From positions 45,280,706-45,344,705 of the forward strand of contig CM036620.1 in the NCBI GenBank assembly GCA_020746105.1: a stretch of 64,000 nt of DNA. Direction: 5' to 3'. Positions 22,301-35,240 of this stretch are shown here, piece after piece. The first letter of the stretch is position 1, and the number at the start of each line of letters is the position of its first letter. The position numbers and the translations under genes were made by a program. This stretch comes from Trogon surrucura (taxonomy: Eukaryota; Chordata; Aves; Trogoniformes; Trogonidae). A model generated the notes under the pieces. That model was given only the letters and a program-made list of their open reading frames with translations, searched no databases and had not been told where the DNA came from.

Positions 22301-25300
22301 TAGAATAGTTGATGCTGAAAGAAATGAGATGATGCACAAAAGGGCTTTTTATCAAGTATGAGCATTTCTTACTACATTGCTCTTTAGAAAACCTGAGTAC
22401 CTCTTGAGTGCTCTGAGCTGAAATAGGAGACCTGAATTCAGAGCTAAAAATTACTATATCTGGAAGAATTCAGATGAGTATCTTAGGCTTTCAAAGCTTA
22501 AATAGCTAATCCAATTTTAGTTCTGTGATTTAATAGATTTTTATAATGTAATGAACTGAACATTAGCTTGTACCCACGAAAAAAAATCCTTTTCTTCAGT
22601 GTTTTAAGTAAATTTTAATGAGGAAGAGCTAGTGAAGGCAAAGCAGAGTCTCCTAGATTCTAGCACTTTTGTTTTTCAAAGAAATTTCTAAGACAGATGT
22701 TGCACAATAAGTAGAGCATGCCCATCTATTTGGTATTTAAAGCAAACAAATGAGACGATTGTTTTCATGTTGTGATGCAGCCACAGTGTCTTGGAGATGG
22801 AAATAGTCACACATCTGCAAATAAAAAAAAATGGAGTGGAGCAACAGTTGCGGTGTAAGTTTTAACTCTTAAAAGTTCAAAATAATGTTTAATTTGAATA
22901 TATCTCTTGTAATGTGTATAAACTTTATGAAGCTCTTTTTTAGAGTGCCAGTGCATCATTTCAAATTGTTGATTTTCAATGCATTCTTCGAAGAAGCATA
23001 TACATGATATGATCCATGTATATACATATATGAGTATTCTCATTGATTTGTGTGGTTACATATATAAAATATTCATACCTTAATAGAAACTAAAAACAGT
23101 CTTTATTGAATTAAGTTGTGAATGTGAATACTAGGCTGCAGAAATGATTGATGGTTTTCTTACCACATGCAATAGCCTAACAGGATTTCACAAAACCTTT
23201 GTTCACACACTTGAAAATTACCAGAACATTTCCTTAAATTAAAGCGCAGATAGTATAATCTTAAGCTCAGTATTTCAGAGAGATTTTTCCTAAATGTTGC
23301 TTCAAAAAACAGGTCTGGAATTTAAGGGAAACTTTTTGTGTGAATAAACACTCTAGGTTGCAGCTGCATATAGATTGAAATGTGTTGTATTCATTTTATA
23401 GAACAGAGTTTGTTCATAGCGTCATAACTCGAATGTTTGAGGGTTTTAGCAAACGCCTTCCAACACAGAAATTTGAAGTAATGTTAATTATAAAATACAG
23501 TTCTGGTTTGTTTGTTTCTGTCTGGAAATTACTTGCATCTCAAGAAATACTTGCAGTCAGATTTCACTATTAACTGAAACCCCCCTAAGCCTGCACTGCT
23601 GCCTTTTTGTCTTAAGGTCCCTGCCCCTTACACCCTGGTTATGAAGTTACCACTATCACTTCCTTGCCCTCTGGTTTACTGGAGTGAGTTCCGCACCTCA
23701 CCAGTGATGTTACACCTCCCCTGTGATGTGCTTACTTCGAATGCCACTCTATTTATGGTTTAGTATGAGTCTAGGGTACGGCCTTTCAGCAAATCTCCTG
23801 GTTTACCGTGCTTTGATTTGCCTCGTGGGGTGGTGTTGGAGCACACGTGCTGATGCCTGCTGGGTGGTGCTAAGCTAAAATGTGCTCCAGAATCCTTCTT
23901 CCTGCCCTCGGCTGGGCACATGCTCCTGCCCACAGGACCGTGCTGGAACTAGCCCAAAGCAAAATTCTTAAAATACGACTTGTGTGGATATTGGGTTCTC
24001 AGCAGCAGCTGCTCCACACAGCAGGTTGGCTCCTGTTGGCGTGCTTTGCTTTACCGGGTATAACGTAGCTACAGCCTGTGAGCTCCGAGTCCCTGATGGG
24101 GGACCTGCTTGCCTGGGATTGCAGGGGCCTTCTCTGATCCCGTCACTGCTGGGGACAACGTGGTTCTCATCCTGGGAATGAGAATTGGAGAAGAGGCAAT
24201 TTGGGATGGGTACCAGGAATTCATGTCTTTCACGAGAGAGGAGCGTTCATGTTGCATGCTACAATCACTGTAATTAAGGACTACGGTACTATTTTGTGGG
24301 TAGCACCCTCCTCTTACTTTTTTCTACCTCTCCTTTTTCTCAGGCTTGCTTGTCCTCAGGAGTGAAATTATTCATGGCCAACGTAGTCACTCCTGTATCT
24401 CGCCGGTAATTTACTACAACTTCTCTGTTCCTTATTCCCCTTTGATTGGCCTCTCCATGTAGTAGTGTAGTGCATAACACGAAGATGGATTGTATAGCAT
24501 TCTCTACTGGGGAAAATCAACACATAGAGCAGGCTCACTGCCAACATGCTCGTAATTAAGCTGTTGCTATGGTCAGGATTACATCAATGTTTCTATCAAT
24601 CATTTGCCGCGATTTTGTGGCTCTCTGTGCTTGGACATTTTCTGGGTTTTAGTTTTTATCTTCTTCTTACCTTAGTTTTCAGTTGAAGTGTTGCAGCGCA
24701 TAGATACATATGTCTAAAAATAATTATTGGAAGGCAGGGGAAAAAAAAGAGAAGCCAGTTCCGTCATTCTGACTCTCTGTTTGAAGCTGATCTTTGTAAG
24801 GTGTCTGCATTTATTCAGCTAATAGAAATGGCCAGACGCAGCTATGGTATTGTTGTGGCTTAATGTTGCAAAACTACCATGATGTGGTAACAGTCTGCAG
24901 GGCCAGAGTGCTACCAAGTCTGCACTAAAATGTTGCAAATGCAGTAGAACAGAGGGTGTTAATAAAACAGCAGTAGAGTGGGGGGTTATTTTTTTTTTTT
25001 TTTGCCACCCATCCATTCTGATTTACATTCAGTAAGTTGTGAGACTATAGCATGAAGTACACTGATGAGTTGGAACACAGCTTGCTTACCCGAATACGGT
25101 GGCTTTGCTTCACCTGCTACTGTATCATTGCTACTATCATCCGCTATTGCAGTGATCTTCAACATGTAGCTCCTCTTGGTAGTACTCACAATGTTTGGTA
25201 TTAAGGCTGACTAATGTGCAGTGTGTTAAATGTGGAGAGGTCCAGGACTGCGGCACAAACAAGGCAGTCTGAGGGGTAACAAATGATATCGAGTGCAGCT

Positions 25301-28064
25301 GAGCTCACTGTAACGAGATAAACAGTGTGGTGTCACAAAATTGTCTCCCAGTTGACAAAACAATCCATATTTTATAGATTGCCTTAAAAATTGAAGGATG
25401 GAGTCAATTATAGCCAATTATGATGCTACATTTACTGGAGGAGTTTTCATATCCTTCGGGGAGGAATAAGGAAATGTTCAAGTCAGTCAGAAAAAGCTTT
25501 TGCATTTGCTTCCTCGCTTTATCTGAATGCAGTTTTTTCCTGTTCCTTCAGGTGAGAACTGCATGTGAAAGCTGGGACCAAATTATCTTTGGGAAACAGA
25601 TTTTTTTTATTATTTTTTTTTAGCTCTTTTAATTTTTCTTCATGTTAAGCATAAAATTATGGTGGATTTTATGGCAAATAGAACAAGAAACTTGAACATC
25701 AGCTCCCCTCTGTTGCGTTTGGGTTTACTCCAAAGGAATTGTAAATGCAGCCTGGCGATGGCAAAGCCTGCTTAGACACTGCGTGTTGACATCTTGAATT
25801 TGACTTGCTTCTTTCCCGAAAAGGAGCTTTCACGTCTCTGAAGAGATACCTAGTAGATACTTCGTATTTCTGAATTTAACCTATTACAGTGAAAATAAAC
25901 GAGAGCGTGGAACTGTTTGCTGTGACCCTCAGGTTTGCCTTTTGGTGAATAAATGTAAAATGGGAGAAAAAAGCAACGTATTGAAGATGACCAGACAGAT
26001 ACCCATATTTTTAAGAGATCTGGTCATAGTGGCTGAGAGGTAAGTGTTCGTTTAATGGCGTAGCGCTCTGTCATGTAGATTGTCTCCTTTCTCCCATTTT
26101 GATTCTCAGGTAGTGTATTGGGGAGCTCTGCATCCTGTCTGTCTCATGCTGTGAGGAGTAGTTTCCCTTCCCTAGCAGAGCATGCTGTTGGTAATTAATT
26201 AAGGATTCAGATAGGTAGATAAAGGGGTATTCAGAGATGAAAGCGAACGGTAAACAAGTTGTTTGAATAATGTTTCAAAGTGTTATCCTCCTTTTGCATT
26301 CAACATTTCATTTCACCATCTAGCTTCAGAGGGTGACCTAGTCTATGTGCCAATGACAAAAGCTACTTGTAACAATTCACATCATGCTTTCTGCTTTATG
26401 AAATGGGATTGTAAAAATCCTCTCAAAAATGACATCTGAAATAGCATTAAAACACAATTTCCCTTTGATAAGGTTTTAAGACACTCATATGAAAAGTGAA
26501 ACTGCTTTGAGTGGCTCTGTGTCAGCATTATGCAATGTGTTGCACGTAAGTGACATTAATCCATTAAGGGTGTGAGGGTCACTTACTTTTCTCATGAAGT
26601 CATTAAATACCTTTATTGATTTCTGTTCAATCAGTTGCGTTCTGCTGGAATGCAGCGATATCTAGACTTGTTAATAGTGCTGTTTCTATTACTGTTTATA
26701 AACCATCATTTTAAAGACATATTACACTCAAAATAAATTATCATAGAATTACAGATTCTAATCACGCCTTAGTGAAACACAGAGGAACTTATGGAAGCAA
26801 TAATATTACAGTTTGCAAATTACCTGAACCTACTTCATTGCAAAAGATGATTTTGCGACACGGATGTTCTAAAATCAGTAAGTAGCCATCTTCAGTACAT
26901 TTACTACATTTTTCAATTGTACAAAATTCATTTATATATTTGTACTGCTTCTGCTACATGATGGTGAAGTACCTTTTAAAAATTCAGTGCAAACCTGGAA
27001 ACCCTGTCATAGTAAACATAAAATTTGTAGTACTACTTTTTAGGCTGAAAACTGTTTAAACCTTGGAACATGGCAAACGCTGCACATTGAACGGACAGGT
27101 ACTAGCTATAATACTCATAATACTAACTATAATACTGTAATACGTTGTCATTTGCAGCAATGTTGTGTATGTGAAATGCTAGTGACTATAAGGGCAATAA
27201 AAATACCTTTCTTCAGGATGAACATATCTCATAGGAGGAAGTATGTAAGATTCGCTTAAACGTAACAGGTGCGTTGTAGCTCTGTATTAATGGATGTGCA
27301 ATAGACACCAAAAACAAAAGAAAAAAAAATTGTCCTCTGCACTCCCTACTTCTGTGCCATCCTAATGACATTATCTTGACAGACTGAGCTTGTTTCCTTA
27401 CCTAACAGATAACTCTTAATTGTGTTTTCTATTTTTCCTCCTGAGAAGGAAATGAAGCCTCAGATGACTAGAATCTGATGGAAGAGTTGTGATAGTCCTG
27501 TTAATTTTTGGAGTAATCTGATACTGTAGTTGTTGCTTTTTTACCTCGCCTCTTCTAGCTTTATTTCCCCTTTGGACACAAATGGCTTATCAGAGTAAAT
27601 TGCCAGCTTTGGCTTTTGCCCTGGGCACAGCAAAAGCAGGCCAGTACATTTATCTCTGCAGCTAAAACGCAAAGTTTTCACTTCCACGCAGTGAATTGCA
27701 TCCTGCTGAGGAATTACTCAGTTTTGTGGATTTCTTCACTACGACTCTTAAGAGGCTCTGACAGGTCTTGTCGAATAGCGTTGGTCATCCTTGTCTCAGA
27801 CACCAAATGATGCCAAGTAGTGGCAAGTTTATTGCATTGTCTCTGGAGAAGCTGTTGTTCGCTCAGCGTTTCCTTCGTAGGCCGCCTGCCTGATCTCATT
27901 GAAGGAAACCTGAGCGAGGCTGTGTTATTAATGAATTATGACAAGCCTTTTGCCTGTCAGGCAGAGAGGTTCCTGCTATCTCCTTTTAAGATGAAAACTT
28001 AATGGAAGATGCTCATCTGGGCAAGCTTTCTGATGATATTCCTTAAGTGCTCATCCCAGGCTGA

Positions 28065-28545
28065 TGCGAATACACGGAGAGCCGTGAAGCTGCAAGTGGC
28101 AGCGTTTAATACCGTCTCCCTCATAATGCCTGAATAATTTTCCGGAGAGCGATCGCCGCAGCTGCTGTGAACGTGGCGATTTGTTTATTTTTCACCTTGA
28201 TCCTGGCGGATTGCTGATCTAGCTCATCTGCTGCGTGCAGAGGGGGGTGGGGAGGACGGGACGCGACGACGTTTCCCTGCTCCAAGCGCCAGCACTCCTC
28301 AGCGTGACGGGATCGGCAGCCGGAGCCTGAGACGGGCTCCCCAAGCCCGGTGGAGCTCCGTGGGCTGGCTCCTGGGTCGGCTTTGCGAGGGGAGCTGAGC
28401 GATGCTGGCAAAGGCTGGAGAGGAGGCGATGAGGGAGCCGGCTTGTGTTTTTCTTAATGGATGTTTGTGAGCAGGAAGAGGATGGCATGGGCTGTTGGGG
28501 TGAGTTATGGAGCACGTTCTGCGATCTCCCTCCGGTCGAGCGGCT
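28065..28545. promoter_or_regulatory. Intragenic CpG-island-like block
   Basis: About 30 CpG dinucleotides fall in roughly 400 bp at about 55-60% GC, counted by eye, against AT-rich, CpG-poor surroundings. The densest parts are near 28141-28170 and 28255-28345. An observed/expected CpG ratio near 0.9 is far above bulk vertebrate DNA and implies an unmethylated regulatory region. No TATA box or start codon with a known protein is visible. It could be an alternative or antisense promoter, or an orphan CpG island acting as an enhancer inside the teneurin intron. Open frames on the minus strand here are a by-product of the high GC content. Confidence 0.55.
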
Positions 28546-28639
28546 CATTATGTTAAACAGTGCAGCTTTTAAAGTGCAGTAGCTCTCCTTTTTATGTGCC
28601 TTGGCCTTCATTTGCTGAAATGCTTTGAGTTCACAGCAC

Positions 28640-29215
28640 TCAAGTCATTTTGGAAACAGGATGTAATTACAAAGGTTTCTTATGCTTACCAACAGCTTTT
28701 TGGAACCAGTGTAATTATCATTACTTGTGGATACTGTAAATTGAATATCCCCTCCCTAATTACATTAAACTCAAGGGTTGGCTGCTTAAACAACCAAATA
28801 AGAAAAGTTCACTCTTTACTATAAATAACAAAATTGAACTTGTAGTTCTGCTGACCTTTAAAGCAAAGTGCTTTACACAATGTTGTCAGGTGTGCTTTAT
28901 AAAGATAGCTTGTAATTAGATCTGTAATGAGGAGCTCTTTTAGAATGGCTTTCTGAAAAACTTCATTTATTCAGCGTTTTCTAACTGTGTGACAGAATTA
29001 AAGTTTCAGTGTGCGTCAGGACTTTTAAAGGGGCCATCGGCCGTTTCACACTTCGCTTGCTCTGCACCAGTGGTTTGCAGCTGCCCCGTGCTACTGCCAA
29101 AGCTTGAAGGCAGCTGCTGTAGCTGCAGAGACTTAGCCCTGCCCTTTGAAAACAACACAGGGTCGAGGGAATGATTTATCTGTCCGTCCAAGGGTTTCTG
29201 TGATTAATTAATGTT
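28640..29215. promoter_or_regulatory. Cluster of homeodomain-type TAATTA motifs
   Basis: TAATTA occurs at 28664, 28712, 28757 and 28913, and TTAATTAA near 29204. This is directly downstream of the CpG-rich block. TAATTA is the core site of many homeodomain factors, and clusters of it are a mark of conserved developmental enhancers in vertebrates. The motifs are seen directly; enhancer function is inferred. Confidence 0.35.
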
Positions 29216-31289
29216 TCTTCTCTCACTTCAGGAGACAGATAATGACTTCATTTGTAGTGAACAGCAGAATTAAGGAATGGGAAGAGGCAGTCGCCTAATT
29301 TTTGTTTGGTTTTCTGCGGTTAGTAAAAGTAACTGTAGTCATGCTGAAACATTAAGTCGTCTTGTCTGACAGAAGGAAGCAGAGCTTTAGTTAGTGATTT
29401 GATGTGCCTGCTTTGTGTTCAGTCTGCTGCCTGTGACGGCGTCATCAATTCTGTGTGTTGCTTCAAGTACACTGAAGGCGTTTCTCCAAGAAGTTTGACT
29501 TCCACTTACTTGCAGTGATTGAAATCTTTAGTGCATTGCTACCAGCTAATACTTTCTTTGCTTTCTTCATTCTACTTTAATTAAAATCATGCTGTTTATA
29601 CCCTGTAGAAGCTTTTTTGCTAGTCAGGATTACTTATTTTCCCAGAGCGCTTCTTGCTGAGTGTCCTTCACGACCTGTCATCAAAACGTGCTTCGACAGG
29701 ACAAATTGAAAAGTGTATCTTTGAAAATGAAAGAAGCTTCAGTTGCAGTTCAATAGTAGAAAACTACAGCTATAGGAAAAAAAAGTCCTTGTTGCATAAT
29801 GGAATACTATAACATTTGAGTTCATATAACTCCTGAGTGATTTCTAGTGAAATGTAAGGCTAGAACAAAGGAAAAATTAATTTACAACTTGGTCTGTGTT
29901 AGAACATGTATTATTAGTCCATCTGCAGTCTCCCGTAGCATCTCTTAGCTAACAGCTTAAACTAATGAAATACCCTGCATAGTTTTATTTCATGTTGAAA
30001 AATGCTTATGTTCAAATTTGATACATTTATGACTTTAAAATTAAAGAATAATTATCACAATTCTGTTTTTTCTTCCAACCTATTTTCTACCTTTCCGTGT
30101 TTTATTCTGTTACGTGATAGGCAAAGCTACTGTACAGATTGTTTATAGATTTTCATGGTAGTGTATTTCTTTTATACACATGCATGTGCATATGTGAGGT
30201 GAATAGAGAGTGTTTTATGCAAGTAAGCAAGTAGAGAGTACGCTATACATAGCCAGTATTGATAGACAAATTCTGTGTCTGATGTTTGACAATCCAAATG
30301 AAAGCCAGAGCAGTCTTCTGGCTCGTGCAATTAGACGAAGATATGAATAGTATGAGTCCGTTAGCAGACAGGCAAATCCTTTCTCATAAAAGCAAGAAGT
30401 ATATGTTCTAATAGAGAAGCGTAGAGATTAGCTGGAAATCTGAAGGCCTAGACTTAATTTAATTGATCCCTGTTACAGAACCTCAGTGGGTAAAGACATT
30501 TGTGTGTTTTTCAAGCACCAAAGTCTGATTCCAGTGGCACCGTGAATAGGTTAGTCTGATACGAAAGAAAATAAAGAAAAGAGAGCATTGAGAAATGCAA
30601 GACTTTAAAGATTTTTAGATTCATTTGTTTCTATTTACCCTTTTGTGGGCACTTGTGCTTACCCTTAAGGCTTGAAATCTTTAGTCACTTCAAAATGGCA
30701 CAGAAAAGTGATTTTTTAGCTGGCTGTTTACTGCTAGATTGAAGGCAAATCTTCAAACTTGTCTTTTCCCAGCTGTTGCAAATACTAGCAAAGTTTGTGC
30801 ATTTAGCAATAGCCAAGATTTTGATACGCAGTAATGCCTTTTAATAGAGTTCATTGATTGTGTGTAATTTGTCAACCTCTTTTCTGAATGGTTTATCAGC
30901 AAGTATCTAAAGGCATTATCTCCTTGCATTTTGGATACAGTCTGAGAGAAAACTCTTACAGATCTAAGATGGAGATACTGTTAAAACTGCTGTCTTTGTC
31001 CCTCTAAGTATAGGTCCCTCTTCCATGTCAAGTTTTTTTCTGGTTTGCTTCTAGACAAAATTCTCAGTGAAAAGGTACGTCTCCTAAACTCCTCCCTGCT
31101 GGAGACAGGGACAGTGTCTGAACTGGGTGGCATCATGAAGTGGTATAATTGTGTTCTTTGTTTTGCTTCCTGTTCAGTTCCTAGCAATACCTAATATTTT
31201 TGGCTGCTTGCTTTTGGCAGCTGAGCACTGAGCTGACATTTCGATGGCACTATTTATTGTAACCCGAGGTCTCGCTCCTGAGTGGTAAT
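29216..31289. other. Intronic sequence, no gene seen
   Basis: AT-rich. No recognised repeat, RNA or coding signal. All open frames are short. Confidence 0.5.
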
Positions 31290-31675
31290 ATTCAGCTCAG
31301 AGCCCATCACTGTACATGTGAAGTTAAGGTTATATTTTCCCTTGTGCATCACTCTACACTTATCCACAGTGAATTTAATTTACCATTTCATTGTCTAGTC
31401 GCTCAATTTCATAAGGTCCTGTGATTTTTCACAGTTTGCCCTTGTCCTTACTACCCTGAATAAGCTTGTATCATCTGCAAAAGCTACATTTCCAGGTCAA
31501 TTACAGATACAGAAAGACGAGCAGGTCTCAGTGCAGATCCCTGTGGCACCTCACTCGTAGGCTTCCTCTGCTGTGCAGGCTTGACCAATTACCACTAATT
31601 TAGGGTTATGTCTTTTAATAAGTTATGTTGCTGTGCAGAGACCTCTATTTTGCCATGGGTGCTTAGTTTCTTTAA
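31290..31675 (-). mobile_element. Old CR1/L3-type LINE, left part of a split copy
   Basis: The plus strand reads 'CCCTTGTGCATCACTCTACA', 'AAGCTTGTATCATCTGCAAA', 'GATCCCTGTGGCACC', which is the antisense of the reverse-transcriptase region of the ancient CR1/L3-like LINEs common to sauropsids. It is too diverged to hold a frame. It stops at about 31675 where a younger CR1 begins, and the same old element appears to resume near 34770. Confidence 0.6.
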
Positions 31676-34600
31676 AATCGTAGAATCATTTAGGTGCAAA
31701 AATACCTCTGAGATCAAGTCCAGCTGTTAACTTAGCACTGCCCACCACTAAACCATGTCTCTAAGCACCACATCTACACTTTTAAATACCTCCAGGAATG
31801 GTGACTCCACCACTTCCTTGGGAAGTCTGTTACAATGCTTAACAATCCTTTTGGCAAAGAATTTTTTTCCTAATATCCAATCTTAACCTCCCCTGGCACA
31901 GCTTGAGGCCGTTTCCTCTCATCCTATCACTTGTTACTTGGGAGAAGAGATCAACTCCCACCTCACAGCAACTTACCTTCAGATAATTGCAGAGAGCAAT
32001 AAGGTCTCCATTCAGCCTCCTTTTCTCCAGGCTAAACAACCCCAGTTACCTCAGCTGCTCCTCAGCTTTGTTGCCCTTCTCTGAACACCTTGCAGCACCT
32101 CAATGTCTGTCTTGTAGTGAGGGGCCCAAAACTGAACACAGGATTCAAGATGCAGCCTCAACAGTGCTGAGTGCAGGGACAAAATCACTTCTCTGGTCCT
32201 GCTGGCCACACTGTTTCTGATAGAGGCCAGGATGCCACTGGCCTTCTTGGCCACCTGGGCACACTGTTGGCTCAGCTGGCAACCAACACCCCCAGAGACT
32301 TTTCCAATTGGCAGTTTTCCCACCACTCTTCCCAAAGCCTGTAGCATTGCCTCGGGTTGTTGTGACCCGATGGCAGGACCTGGCACTTGGCCTTGTTGCA
32401 CCTCATACAATTGGTCTCAGCCCATGGATCCAGCCTGTGTAGATCCCTCTGTAGAGCCTTCCTACCCACAGGCAGATCAACACTCACACCCAGCTTGTTG
32501 TCTGAAAACTTACTGAGGGTGCGTTCAGTCCTCTTGTCCAGATCACTGCTAAAGATATTAAACAGAACTGGCCCCGACATGAGCCCTGGGGAACACTGCT
32601 CGTGACTGGCCACCGGCTGTATTTAACTCCATCTGCCACTACTCTTTGGCCTGGACGTCCAGCCAGTTTTTTTACCCAGTGAAGTGTATGCCTGTCCAAG
32701 CCACAAGCAACCAGTTTCTCCAGGAGAATGCTGTGGTAAATGGTGTCAAAGGCTTTACTAAAGTACAGGTAAACCACATCCACAGCCTTTTCCTCATCCA
32801 CTAAGTGGGTCACCTGGCCATAGAAGGAGATCAGGTTAGTCAAGCAAGACCTGCCTTTTGTGAACCCAAGCTGACTGGGCCTACTCACCCAATTGTTCTG
32901 TATGTGCTGCATGATGGCACTCAGGGTGATCTGCTCCATAACCTCACCTGGCACTGAGGTCAGACTGACAGGCCTGTAGTTCCCCAGACTCTCCTTCTGG
33001 CCCTTCTTATAGATGGGTGTCACATTTTCTAACTTCCAGTCAACTGGGACCTCCTTGGTTAGCCAGGAATGCTGATGAATGATGGCAAGTGGCACGGAGA
33101 GCACTTTTGCCAGCTCCCTTGGTACCTTTAGGTGGATCCTTTCAAACCCCATGGACTCATACAGTCCAAATGGTGTAGCAGGTCGCTAACCATTTCCCCT
33201 TAGATAATGGGGACTTCATTCTGCTCCCCATCCCTGTCTTCCAACTCAGGGCACAGGGGACCCAGAGAATGACTGGTCTTGCTATTAAAGACTGAGGCAA
33301 AGAAGCTGTTAAGTACCTCAGCCTTTTCCTCATCCTTGGTCACTATGTCTCCCCCACATCCAGTAACGGAGGGAGATTCTCCTTAGCCCTCTTTTTGTTG
33401 CTAATGTATTTATGGAAACATATTTATTGTCTTTTATGGCACTAGCCAGATGAAGTTGCAGTTGGGCTTTGGCTCATTTAGTTTTCTCCTTGCAGAATCT
33501 CACAACGTCCTTGTAGTCCTCTTGAGTGGCCTGCTTCTTCTTCCAAAGATCATAAACTTTTTAATTTTTCCCCCCCTGAGTTTCAGCCAAAGCTCTCTGT
33601 TCAGCCAGGCCAGTGGTCTTCCTCACTAGCTTGTCATTTGGCATATGACAACAGCCTGATCTTGTGCCTTTAAGATATCCTTCTTGAAGAATGTCCAGCC
33701 TTCCTGGACAACTTTGCCCTTCAAGCCTGTGTCAACCAGTCTTCTGCACAGCCTGAAGCCTGCCCTCCAGAAATCCAGAGTAGCAGCTCTGCTGACCCCT
33801 CTCCTTACTTCTCCAAGAATCACAAACTCTAGCATTTCATGATTGCTTTGCCCCAGACAACCTCCAACCGTCACGTCACCCATAAGTCCTTCTCTATTCA
33901 CAAACAGCAGGTCCAGTGGGTGCCCAGTAGACTCACTCACCAGCTGTGTTATCTACCCTGTTGGCCTTTCCCCTGAAGTCTTACCCATAAACACTCAACC
34001 CTGTCATCACTACCATTAAGCTTTAGACAATCAAAACACTCCCTAACACACAGGGCTACCCCACTGCCTCCCCTTCCTTGCCCATCCCTTCTGAAGAGTT
34101 TATCCCCCTCCAGTGTGGCACTCCGGCTGTGGAGTCATCCCAGCATGTTTCCATGATGGCAACTATGTCATAGTTTTCCTGCAGCATAACGACCTCCAGG
34201 TCCTCCTGTTTGTTGCCCATGCTGTGTACACCAGTGTAGGTGCACTTCAGATGAACTGGTGATCCCACCACCTTTTGAGTGGAGAAGCCCTATTTCCTAC
34301 ATGGCCTCTCAGGCACTTCTGTGATTTCTGACATAGCACTAACCCTTGTGCCTTTACTGCCACATGAATCTCCATCCCTTATCACCACCGAGACAGCAGA
34401 CTGAAGGATCTCATTAGCACACTGTCCCTCAAAGATTGGTGTGCCACCCGCCAGGCTTATCGCTGGTGAGTTTGGTTTTTTCCCTTTCTCCCTTCAAATC
34501 TAATTTAAAGCTCTTTCCAAGAGCCTTTCTAACTCCTGTGCAAAATTCCTTTTCCTCCTGTGGGACAATTGTACCCTCTCTGTTACCAGCAGGCTTGGTG

Positions 34601-34770
34601 TCGTGTAAGCAGACCCGTGATCAAAAAATAACAAATTCTGCCTATGACACCAAGCTCAAAGCCAGGTATTAATTTACTATATCTTCCTGTTTCTTCCCTC
34701 ATCATTCCCTGCAACTGGAAGGATAGAGAAGAACATTACTTGTGCTCCTGATCCCCTAACCAGGCAAAGT
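31676..34770 (-). mobile_element. Long 5'-truncated CR1 LINE (about 3.1 kb)
   Basis: The plus strand begins with the antisense CR1 terminus (AATCGTAGAATCATTTAGG) and runs through the 3' UTR, ORF2 reverse transcriptase, ORF2 endonuclease and part of the region upstream. Full-length avian CR1 is about 4.5 kb, so roughly the 5' third is missing, as is usual. It is the longest CR1 in the window and was inserted into the older LINE whose halves flank it. Its ORF2 is broken (next entry), so it is immobile. Confidence 0.88.
32051..34271 (-). pseudogene. Dead CR1 ORF2 (endonuclease plus reverse transcriptase)
   Basis: ORF2 of CR1 encodes an APE-type endonuclease followed by a reverse transcriptase. 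Seen on the minus strand: an endonuclease start (34271-34056) with METCWD near 34150, matching the catalytic-Glu motif; an endonuclease end (33940-33626) with DLLFVNREG and GGCLGQSNHE; a reverse-transcriptase stretch (33152-32484) with NYRPVSLTS, KAFDT near 32750 and VPQGS; and the C-terminal end (32410-32051) with [14 protein letters not shown]. The SDH catalytic triplet of the endonuclease reads SNH at 33840-33848. The catalytic FADD box of the polymerase reads FSDN near 32500. Several frameshifts separate the pieces. Confidence 0.85.
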
Positions 34771-35240
34771 ACTTCACTTTGGGGAAATATTTGTTAAAAA
34801 CCTTCTGGAAATCCACGCAGGCTGCAATGACTGGATCACTGTTTTCACATATTTGTTTGAGCTGTTTAAAGAATTAGGATAATTTTGCAAGACAGGACTT
34901 CACGTTAGAAAAACTGAAGTTTGACTCTTCTCACACGTGTGCCCACTTAGTTATTATAATTTCTATTAACTTTGGTAACATGTAGGCATCAGGCTTGTAG
35001 ATTGCCATTCCCTGGAGTTTTTCTGGAACCTCTATTAGAGGTTGGCAGCACATTAGCCACATTGGAGACCTTTAATAGCAGGGCACTGGGGAAAGCAATG
35101 ACACATCGTCATTAGTAATTCAGTTATTCTACCTTTGAATTTTCGCTCTCGGACGAATGCCGTCTGGTGCCAGCCATCTGTTATTTCATACAGAGAAAGG
35201 ACTGGGCTTTTTCTCTTATACGTTTCTGTAATGCCCAGCA
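34771..35240 (-). mobile_element. Old CR1/L3-type LINE, right part of the split copy
   Basis: The plus strand contains 'AACCTTCTGGAAATCCACGC', 'GCATCAGGCTTGTAGATTGC' and 'GCACATTAGCCACATTGGAG', antisense to the next part of the reverse-transcriptase region of the same ancient LINE class as 31290-31675. Order and orientation fit one copy interrupted by the CR1 at 31676-34770. It is strongly diverged. Confidence 0.55.

Larger units (their letters stand above)
8168..28064. other. Long intronic stretch without a recognised gene
   Basis: About 20 kb of AT-rich sequence. I find no exon with convincing splice sites and a domain, no tRNA or rRNA, and no clear CR1 or LTR copy. Open frames of 100-147 codons, such as 10293-10736 plus and 10377-10682 minus, overlap on opposite strands and match nothing I know. 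Short simple repeats and tandem duplications are listed separately. GC-richer patches at about 15060-15240 and 17230-17410 have few CpG dinucleotides. Confidence 0.5.

Noticed and set aside
26740..26790. ATCATAGAATTACAG resembling a CR1 terminus
   Set aside because: Only the first 10-12 bases fit. The following sequence does not continue the CR1 3' UTR.
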